A stretch of 43,055 bases of DNA from Phoronis australis (taxonomy: Eukaryota > Phoronida > Phoronidae): assembly GCA_002633005.1 (NCBI GenBank), contig NMRA01000074.1:703966-747020 (forward strand), in the 5' to 3' direction. Below are positions 36,301 to 43,055 of the stretch, piece by piece. The notes beneath the pieces were generated by a model. That model did no database searches, was not told the DNA's origin, and saw only the letters and a list, made by a program, of their open reading frames with translations. A program made the position numbers and the translations under genes. How positions within the stretch are numbered: the first letter of the stretch is position 1; every line of letters begins with the position of its first letter.

Positions 36301-39300
36301 TGCCATATTTTGGATAACGTTCATCTTCGAGATAATATTTCAGTCTACGAAAATACCCGAAGTGTTTCGAAGAAAAATGTGTAGATACTAGGAAAATAGC
36401 CGACGTGCTCTAGATGTTCCGAGGGTAAAATTGTAGCTATGAAAATACCCGAGAGGTGCCCCAAATGGGCCCTAAGCTTTAGTTGTATGCATAATCTGGT
36501 ACTAGAAGAATCTCCACCCATTTAGACAGTGGCTAAAAAACATTAGGTTTGTAGCCCGAGGTTTGAAGTTCAATAATTAACCTAATGTTCCAAACGCACA
36601 ATCTTTTCATAAGGATTAATGCTAACAACTGAATCTGTTCGCAGCAATTCTTGAACAGGTGTTTTTTTTTCACCCGTGAAGCTTGAAGATGTCGGCTCAG
36701 AGATTCCTGTTGTCAAAAATGAGTCTGGTGTCCAAAGTTTTAAAAATACAGGTATCGAATTAAAACCCCTTCTGAATGCGTCTTATGTGAAAAAGAATAA
36801 AGTTTGATCTGAACAACTTACCACTATATACAGGAATTGGATGACTAAAAGAAGTAAAAATTCCAGGTGATCTATCGTTCCATAAATAGGCTTTTGTGAT
36901 AGAAATATTTTTGTGTTGTAAAATTTAACTGAAATAAATGTTTTTGAATGAATCAAGTCAAAATAATGACAAAAAAAGAAGAAGCTGGAAATCATATAAG
37001 AGGAACTAAAAACAAAAAATAGGAAATCCTCTTAAAAGAAGAAAATTCCAAGCCCTGTATATATCCCTGTCTCAACTTGTTCCTTAGTGGATTTAAAGAT
37101 CTCAAACTTTGTTAGTGCTCAAAGCCATGGCTATTGCTCCAGGTCTTAAGCAATAACAAACTATCAGTTCAACGGAAGCCAATATGCCACGTGTAATCTC
37201 AGTAAGGAACAGTACGAGATCAAGAGTCTAACCACGAGCACACACGTGAAGATTGACACCGTATACTACTATCCAAATCCAACTGCTGGACATGCGAGCA
37301 ATTGTGATTAGATTTTTGATACTATTTTGGCCAAAAACAACATTGTTAGTACGAGACCAATCTTATATCGTTACACGATGGTTCTGAAAGGAGATTGGGT
37401 TAATAGCAGCTTGAAAAATGGTACACTTTGTGGATAAGGAACTTAAAAAGGGTTCATTTTTTCAATACAATTTAATACAGTACGCAACCAATCTCGTGAG
37501 TCTGAGCAGGAGACTAGGAGACTGATACGAAACCAAGTAAGAAATAGATAACAAAAATTGAATCTGTCGGTTAAAGCAGGTGGTTAGCATGAGATCGAAA
37601 ATTTGAAACGTCAATTTATTAATTGAATGAAGGAATTAGGGTGAGGATTTATCTCTTTTCACGACTTGCTGTGACGACCATAGCATTCGTTCTCAACGCC
37701 AACTGTCGTATGCATGTAGACTCCCTTAGGATCAAAACTACGTTTGTCTTGGTTTTCTCCGGCACCATTCTACCACAAGTACACCTCAGTCGTTGACTTA
37801 ATGTTATGGCGATTTTGTGAATGATGAGACTGAGGGTGTACGAAGCTGTTCTATACCTGGCGGGAGATCTGCCTTGATTGAAAGCCCTTTAACCTTTGAC
37901 CTCGGATAAATAGTAAACAGATATCCACGCGGTTGTACGGTAACCAAGTTGGTTCTGTTAAATCTTTTTTTCTCGCTACGCAGTATATATTTTGTATTTG
38001 AATTTCCCCGAGAATGAAGATAAGGTATTTTTCTAGAAACATGTGAAACATTGTAAAAATGGCCATTTTTGTGAATATGGTTGGAGATAATCTTAACTTC
38101 AGCAGTTCCTCATTTAGGTTGACAATTTATTCCCGGATGTTAAACTTGACGGATTTAGTTTTTTCCTCTAATTTGTTCAACCGCTCATCAAGCTGATATG
38201 CATCCATAGCAGTGCAGTAGGTAGTTCAAACAACACTGAGTGAGAATTTCCTATTTACCAAAGAATAGCCAACCTATGACGCCTCAGATAAACATGGAGG
38301 TGATGTGGGCTACATTCTTCATCGCCACAGCAGGGGTTGTTGCTAGCTAGGTCATATGCAGTTTCAGGTGTTATCACATAGCAGCGAAAAGTCCTCACTG
38401 TTCAGAGATTTCACACCCACTCTGACTTCCAAAACACTATCTTCAACAACATTTCAGTTCAAAAAACAAACCCAATACCAAATGGATCCTGTTCACAAAT
38501 TCTCAAGACTTAACTTATCTTAGTAAGGCACTTTTGACTGAAAAACTGAGAGCTCTCAACAACACAACTTTCACCAGCTACAGCGCCCCCTACATCCAGT
38601 TAATTTGCATGACACTGTCGAGACGAACAGTCAAGTTTCTGATTCGCAACCGGGCAGAGAGATGTGATTGCGTCATAGACAATTACGATGGAATGGGAGT
38701 TGTTACTCAACCAATGCGTGGAAGCTGATAATTACTGGGAGGAATGCAGTTTCGCCCCGAATGGCGTACGAAATAAGAAGGCAGGGTAGATCAGACAGCT
38801 CCGAGTGTCACCACGAAAGGCGGTGTCACCTGGACATAAGTGGCAGGAAATGAATTACTAATTCAGTTGAGCCGTTCAGCTCAATAACCTCGCTATCGTA
38901 CGACGATGAAACGACGATTACGCCAACTACATGTACATAGCGAGCGATAAAGACAATAATGACTTGCGACAGCAGATTGCACGCGCTTAGACGATGCTGA
39001 CGACTAGAGGAGAACCAAAACAGACTCTTTGGTTTAGTAGTTGCAGTGGTCATACATGTACAGATACGTTGAAAAATTCACCCAATCAGACTATGATTCC
39101 AACAGCGGCTGGTTTTCTCACGGGTTGAAACTTACTCACGTAAAATTGAGACCCCGTGAATAATTGACTTGTTATTGCCTCTGGTTCCAGAAGGGTTGCG
39201 TTGATCTGGACTATGAATGGACAACTCCTCATGCCTAGTCATTAACAATTGCCCGATGTTTGAATATTCAAAGTAATTAGGCTAAGCATTGATGTTTGTT

Positions 39301-40986
39301 GCAAATAATCAATGTAATCAAATGGGTTACTCTAAATGGGACAGTTCTCTGAAAGCGTATACATTTAGCTGAAATGAGCAAGAACATTTTCCATTGCAGG
39401 ACACTTGTCGATCACTTAGATGTGGACCCCTTATGCACTTGGACAAACGCTCGTGTAGAGACACATTCAAGGCACTTGGAGCTCTGGTGATACACATTGA
39501 CGTCTCAGTTACAACAACTAACGTTCAGAAGGAGTTCAAGGAGGTGTTTTCGAACCCACACTGTTCCGTCCCGAAGACTGCAGATGTTACTTTTACGTCA
39601 CGAGGACATCGCGTTGTCATAGATGTTGAAGAAAACGAGAAGATTCACGACTCAACATATTGGGTGGAGTATGTTGCCAGTGCAGTATTAAAGGAAAACG
39701 TTTCCAATTTCAGATACGAGGCGACGTTTAATTGCACCCAAGATGCATCATTTGTCACAAACAAAAGTCAAGGGAGACAACTATTCATTCAAAGCGCTGT
39801 TAAGATTTTTGACCTTCTCCCTCCAGGCCAAACTATCCGAAAAATGAAGAGAGTTTACAGTATGCTCCAACGATTCTTTACCGGGAGATTGTCTAAAATC
39901 GTGGCGTCTTCTGCATATATAAGTACAGGCCACGAGCGTATTTCTTTGAGGCGTTTTTTAAAACAACAATGCGCCCTCACTAATGTCACATCAACAATGA
40001 TAAGTCTATTCCTCAATAGGTCTGTGGACAGTTCGTGTAATCAAGACGATGTGTCCCGCTTACAAGGTCTGGTCAACGAAGAAGAGGTTTGTGTTGAAGA
40101 GTATCTCGAAGTAGTTGAAAAGGTTTCTGCATCTTGTTCATCAGAATCTAATGTGTCGAAGACATTGACGTTCGCTTTAACCATTTGTTCTGCAGTGTGT
40201 CTCTTGGTAACTAACTCAGTTTACTTGTCATTCAAGAATTTAAGAATTTCAATGTCCGGACCTCAGATTATTCGAATAAGTTCCTCCTTATTTATTGCCC
40301 ATCTTCTCTTTCAATTTGGCATTTACTGGCGAAATGTGCCAATGCTCTGTCAAGCTTCCGCTATTATGACCCATTACGCCTACCTACTTTATTTCGCGTC
40401 AGCCACATACTTCACCGTTTCCACTGGCAAGCGATTTTCGAGCAACGTTTCCCTTCTCAAGGGCTTGAAATCACATGGAAGATTGTCGTCAGCGTGTTCT
40501 CACCTCGTGGTGTTTCTAGTTCCATCTTTTGTAGTCGGGCTATCGGCTTCTTTACATTTTCTCGGCGACCACTCGCCTTTCACAATCGGTTACGGTAACG
40601 ACATCTGCTGGATTTCTAATACTGAGGCTGTTCTTTTTTTCTTTGCACTTCCTGTAGGGTTAGCAGTTGTTATTAACACAGTAACCATAATATTGTTGAG
40701 TTGGCGTCTGCGAATGATGAAAAATTCTTTAACCAACGTCATCAGACAGCGTTGGAGCATCGTTTTCATTTTATTCCGCCTGTGTTCTGTCACAGGTCTA
40801 ACCTGGGTGACTGGATTTTTGGCTGAGCTTGTGAATCAAAATTGGGCTACATTCGTATTCATTGTGCTCAACGCATCACAAGGTATTATTCTCGCTTTGG
40901 CGTTCCTCTTGAGGCCCGTCGTCGCGAGTGAGTTCAGGCGCCTCATTGCCAAATCCCGGTACTCGGATACCACAGCCACTCGGTGA
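27334..40986 (+). CDS. Methuselah-like (class B) seven-helix receptor with somatomedin-B-like ectodomain, two coding exons
   Basis: Exons are 27334-28368 (ends CTT CTG|GTAAGA) and 39400-40986 (after CCATTGCAG). Both borders are phase 0, giving 873 residues. The signal peptide ends about residue 29 (MHTVAFLLVVCCGNIHS). Residues 41-85 form a somatomedin-B-like module, with CDCSISC followed by GTCC. A module with CPDGHELKHIC (about 139) and NCFCALCNN (about 182) is repeated as CQGSHQLKEAC (about 241) and AYCALCDQ (about 276). The exon junction joins CDYGMFRDPLL to DTCRSLRCGP, a linker typical of Methuselah-type receptors. Seven helices run from about 601 to 850, with GYGNDICWIS in the second outer loop, LTWVTGFLAE in helix 6 and NASQGIILALAFLLRP in helix 7. 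I see no GPS autoproteolysis motif, and the tail is only about 23 residues. The ligand is unknown. ATG 27334 follows an in-frame GTG; later ATGs at residues 8 and 13 would keep the signal peptide. The 11-kb intron holds a piggyBac element. Confidence 0.92.
28369..28990. other. Start of the receptor intron, nothing recognised
   Basis: The exon 1 frame runs ten codons past the donor to a stop at 28399-28401. The rest shows no conserved sequence. Confidence 0.5.
29001..29052. repeat. Short degenerate tandem repeat
   Basis: CAACATTCACA, CAACATTCATT, CAACATTCGCA and CAACATTGACA follow one another with a period of about 10-12 bases. Confidence 0.7.
29284..29855 (-). pseudogene. L1-type LINE endonuclease domain relic
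   Basis: Read on the minus strand, it starts at ATG 29855. LITLTCRGL is followed by a KR block, then after a frameshift VDVAFLQETF, SKGVAILCKKNL and DGRYIGIEAEV. After another shift comes LNVYFPNK, then IIICAGDFNC, and finally FFEVCRSQNP with FPWHNN. These are, in order, the start, the catalytic Glu motif (LQET), the GD-x-N metal-site motif and the R-x-x-NP...W block of APE-like endonucleases in L1-clade retrotransposons. At least two frameshifts and several stops break it. No reverse transcriptase follows, so it is a dead fragment. It lies in the receptor intron, opposite in strand. Confidence 0.87.
30080..30545. repeat. Dispersed non-coding repeat-like stretch
   Basis: Contains CCGCCATCTT-type motifs at about 30106, 30253 and 30403, together with phrases such as TTTCGTGATGATCGG. 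These resemble the repeat-like DNA at 16-24 kb. Boundaries and family are not determined. Confidence 0.35.
31084..33095 (+). CDS. PGBD-like: piggyBac transposase, spliced first exon, frame change before the catalytic domain
   Basis: Exon 1 is 31084-31097 (ATGTCTCAAAGAAG|GTAAGC) and exon 2 starts at 31308 after TTTGGCAG. The join reads MSQRRNLTVNDAVAML, a typical piggyBac start. An acidic, Ser-rich segment with a basic patch (KKAKKQK) follows, then TWVKQDD and NF. At 31659 the frame changes by -1 and continues LWRQQP, TPAGLFELFF and the full core to a stop at 33095. The catalytic Asp residues are all present: NLSIDES (32100), LTFDNLF (32346), GGVDRMDQN (32685 and 32694). The C-terminus has the Cys-rich finger CAVCKIK...FCVKCD...HEKC. 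Joined across the shift it would be about 600 residues, close to the usual size. No other stop or frameshift was seen. The enzyme cuts and pastes DNA at TTAA. Confidence 0.95.
31237..31262 (+). repeat. Left arm of a 26-bp exact inverted repeat in the piggyBac element
   Basis: Begins GTCCCACAAAAGGGAC, itself a small hairpin, and matches 33245-33270 perfectly in inverse. The following bases (GGGCACAAATGG) resemble the element's own terminus GGGCATAAATGGG. It therefore looks like an internal (subterminal) transposase-binding repeat, as known in insect piggyBac. It lies inside the transposase intron. Confidence 0.88.
31653..31659 (+). promoter_or_regulatory. Candidate -1 frameshift heptamer
   Basis: A_AAT_TTC lies in the correct phase of the upstream transposase frame (codons AAT 31654-31656 and TTC 31657-31659). 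A -1 slip there makes the next codon CTG at 31659, exactly where the downstream frame should begin. The best stem that I can find downstream (GTGGCG 31661-31666 with TGCCGC 31696-31701) starts too close to the heptamer and has two G-T pairs. Stimulation is therefore not demonstrated, and a one-base deletion is the simpler explanation. Confidence 0.35.
33091..33096 (+). terminator. Polyadenylation signal overlapping the transposase stop codon
   Basis: AATAAA contains the stop TAA (33093-33095). If used, the 3' UTR would be only about 20 bases. Confidence 0.55.
33245..33270 (-). repeat. Right arm of the 26-bp inverted repeat
   Basis: Exact inverse of 31237-31262, 132 bases inside the right TTAA. 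It is preceded by ACCCCACATG, a degenerate match to the terminal CCCATTTATG. Confidence 0.88.
33380..33406 (-). repeat. Right terminal repeat and TTAA target of the piggyBac element
   Basis: Read inward: TTAA, then CCCATTTATGCCCAAC. TTAA at 33403-33406 followed by CCC is the standard edge of piggyBac elements. Confidence 0.8.
33407..34500. other. Receptor intron, no gene seen
   Basis: AT-rich. The segment at about 33840-34160 (ending with AAATCCATCCAGCCGTTTTT) reads like a dispersed repeat. No conserved ORF. Confidence 0.45.
34511..35162 (-). pseudogene. LINE reverse-transcriptase C-terminal relic
   Basis: On the minus strand the order is KKLSNKIGVLKRLDEF, then (other frame) LKTLYHSIIQPHINYCLPV, then VQVIQNRAARAILGTRIR, then MYRCINGLTPAYLSRKF with TRSS. 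This is the conserved thumb/C-terminal part of CR1/Jockey-like LINE ORF2 proteins (lY-x-slI-x-P-x-inY, QNRAARAI, INGLTPAYLS). A frameshift near 34950 and in-frame stops (after CLPV and after NQRNK) break it. It cannot belong with the endonuclease relic at 29.3-29.9 kb: on the minus strand the endonuclease should lie at higher coordinates than the reverse transcriptase, and the order here is the opposite. Confidence 0.82.
35303..35355. repeat. Hairpin element with a TGACGTCA centre
   Basis: GTTCCCGGGCCTCACAAGCT (35303-35322) pairs with AGCTTGTGAAGGCCCAGGAAC (inverse arm, 35335-35355, written without a full match) with one mismatch and one extra base. The palindrome TGACGTCA, a consensus cAMP-response element, sits at 35322-35329 in the loop. 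Probably a foldback MITE. Confidence 0.75.
35687..35856. mobile_element. Small hAT-like MITE (about 170 bp)
   Basis: The left end GGGGCGGATCCAGGATTTT followed by a G tract is matched by the inverse CAGTGACGGATTTAGGGGG at the right end. The termini resemble the CAGTGGCGG start at 15745. Non-coding. Confidence 0.65.
35860..39390. other. Remainder of the receptor intron, no gene seen
   Basis: A weak repeat of GAAAATA-CCCGA at 36349, 36391 and 36441 is the only structure seen. The ORFs at 37851-38066 and 38534-39053 have no recognisable features. ATTTTCCATTGCAG at the end is the acceptor of receptor exon 2. Confidence 0.5.
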
Positions 40987-41157
40987 AGACACTTAGAATT
41001 TTGCGAATTTATTCTACGTAAGATGTGTCAAGATCGAAACGAAGGCCACCACCACGTATAATAATGACGATTTAAGTGTGGCTAGATTAAAAGGGGGCAT
41101 TAGCAGTCAATTATATTTTCTCGTTCAGTTCGTGAACTATCTGTGTACCTCTGTCGC

Positions 41158-41163
41158 AATAAA
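41158..41163 (+). terminator. Polyadenylation signal of the receptor gene
   Basis: AATAAA lies 172 bases after the receptor stop codon, with a T-rich stretch shortly after it. Confidence 0.6.
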
Positions 41164-41169
41164 TTTCGT

Positions 41170-42980
41170 TGTTTTTTTAAATACTTCTTTCATTCATGGC
41201 ATAATATGTACAGATGTCAAGTATATTTTGGTTTACCCTTGCAAATGTATTTTTAAAACTTCTGGACGTGATGTATAAACTATGACTGATCGGATTTACA
41301 TGGAATTTCCACATGCTACATGTATGCCTCATGGACCATTCTCCAAAACGCTTTTCGTTTTCTTTATAATTACCTTTTTTGCAAGACGAGCTATCAAATT
41401 TTCGAGATTTCATCTTGAGCATTTATATCAAATTAAATTTGGTAATACTGTCGATGGCATTAGGGTAAGTGTTAGTGAAAAAAAACCTGGTCACGTGACT
41501 TAATTATGGACAGTTGGCAAAAAATGGAAATCTGATTTTACAGGCTGTCTAAGCTNAGGCCACATCACAAAAATGCCCAAATTCGCGGGCCACGTTTAAA
41601 ACTAAATATATAAGAGACAAGTTTTTTTAAAATCAATTATCAACGTTCAATCTTAGAAGTGTCTACAAAGAGAATTTCAACTTCAAATATATTCCGATAT
41701 AGCCGGCAGGTTAAGCAACATCTTGCCACTTGTGACTGGCCTGAAAAGTGGTCTTGGAGTTTTCTCCCCTGCTGGAAATTTAATTGTACCTATGAGTTGC
41801 AAATTTCATTTTATTACTAACCTTACATGAGTCTTTATGACCATCAATGTCAAACTTTGTCACCAGTTTTCCAAGTCTGATTTTTTGCCGTTCAAAAAAT
41901 GCAGTTTTACTGACATGAAAAAAATGCAAAATATGACTTTATAGCCAAATAGGTCATATCTCGGTAACCAAAGGTCATTGAGTGCAAATATTGCAGCAGT
42001 GTACTTTGGGCCAGCATCCCAACACATGCACAAAGTATTAGTTCTGTATGAATTTTTGAGTATATAGTGATTTTTCATTTTCATATGGTTTTTATATGGA
42101 ATCATTCTTAANCATCTGAACGGTACACGTGTCACATGTTGCAGCCTATATTCTACCTTTTTCCAACCCAAAAACGTGGGTTTTCTACAAGGTACATGTA
42201 CCTCAAAATTCTTGGAAGTTAATAGCGTAAGACGTTACGCTCCTGTGGCAGAGTCATTGAACCTTGCAACTTGAATGTCCCCACACAGGAATTCTATGAA
42301 ATTTTTGCACCACTTAAAATTCTGATTTAAATGAGACCGTGGGACCACTTGCACCTCTGACATGCCTTTTTAGACTCCAAGATTCTCGCTTGTGATGAGA
42401 ATCTAAATTTCACCATAATTGAGTAGTGCAGTAGGAAAGTGAAATTTGATGAATTATTATTTTCAATGTCAACCAATCAGAATATGGGGCTATTTTGACA
42501 ATTTGGAACCTTCATAAGAGGCCTGTCTCACAATCAGTGTCGATAGCGAAGTGGTTAGGATCTGGTTAGGAATGATGGTGCTAACTTTAGTAAAAATACG
42601 GCCAAACGTTCCACTGGTTGTAAACCAAAGCATTGATAGGATTCAGCCTGCCTGCGAACTTTGACGGTAAACAACACTACTCAGCATTCACAGATATCGT
42701 TACTATCATGAAATCATATCAGAACTGTCTTCAAAGGAAAAATCCACCAATCAGTAGCATTTGCCTTCTCTTGTGACGAGTTCGGCGAAGTAGTAGTTCT
42801 GTCGGTGAATTTACATTGCGGAATGGAATATCAATTGGGGATATGTTCAGGAGTTATGAATGGCATTTCAGCAAGTGTCAAGCAAGCGGACGTATGTGGG
42901 ATTGGTATCAATGTCTGTGTGCTCACATTGATATTGCTACGGAAAACGTGCAAGAAAGTTGGGGATGTGTAGTAGCAGGA
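41170..42980. other. Intergenic DNA, no gene seen
   Basis: No conserved ORF; the 103-codon minus-strand frame at 41860-42171 contains an N and no recognisable domain. A small hairpin GATTCTC/GAGAATC lies at about 42380-42403. An A-box-like TAGCGAAGTGG at 42544-42554 may be a SINE trace. Confidence 0.45.
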
Positions 42981-43055
42981 TGAACTTAAGTTTTCATCGA
43001 AAAACTTAAGTTTTTGGTTTGAAAAACTTAAGTTTTCATTCCCGAAAACTTAAGT
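42981..43055. repeat. Palindromic tandem repeat, cut by the window end
   Basis: The palindrome AAAACTTAAGTTTT recurs with CTTAAG at 42985, 43005, 43027 and 43049, a period of 20-22 bases. Four copies are visible and the array may continue beyond the window. Confidence 0.85.

Noticed and set aside
42544-42626. tRNA gene (A-box-like TAGCGAAGTGG, B-box-like GGTTGTAAACC)
   Set aside because: The boxes are too far apart and the arms do not pair. At most a SINE trace.

Overview
The window looks like nuclear DNA of an invertebrate animal, most likely a marine one. I infer this from short exons with GT/AG introns, AATAAA signals, many small inverted-repeat transposons and LINE relics, and from the kinds of protein found. 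A hemichordate or cephalochordate would fit, but I cannot fix the species. Two single N characters (about 41556 and 42112) show draft assembly. Most of the DNA is intronic or intergenic.

Left part (1-7.8 kb): no complete gene. It holds a 45-bp minisatellite, small hairpins, a tRNA-like SINE relic and a possible THAP-type relic. At 7834-7939 on the minus strand is the first coding exon of a JAZF1-like C2H2 zinc-finger gene; the rest would lie beyond position 1.

Middle left (8-15 kb): divergently transcribed from that exon is a complete five-coding-exon gene for the proteolipid (c) subunit of mitochondrial ATP synthase. A perfect NRF-1-type palindrome sits just before a pyrimidine-rich start region and a probable non-coding first exon. 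Its introns carry a MITE, a perfect-looking hairpin and a hAT-like element.

Middle (15-27 kb): a repeat-rich stretch without a recognisable conserved gene. It has several MITEs, a dispersed repeat present as inverted copies at about 19.3-19.8 and 23.0-23.5 kb, and one minus-strand ORF with a signal peptide that might be a small secreted protein.

Right part (27.3-41.2 kb): a two-coding-exon receptor gene. Exon 1 (27334-28368) encodes a signal peptide, a somatomedin-B-like module and a cysteine-rich ectodomain. Exon 2 (39400-40986) encodes the stalk and a class B/Methuselah-like seven-helix domain. The 11-kb intron between them holds a nearly intact piggyBac transposon on the same strand, plus an L1-type endonuclease relic and a separate LINE reverse-transcriptase relic, both on the minus strand. 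The piggyBac transposase is split into two frames exactly at an in-phase A_AAT_TTC heptamer. That is either a one-base deletion or a programmed -1 frameshift, and it is the observation I would check first.

The last 75 bases start a repeat of a palindromic AAAACTTAAGTTTT motif that runs off the end of the window.
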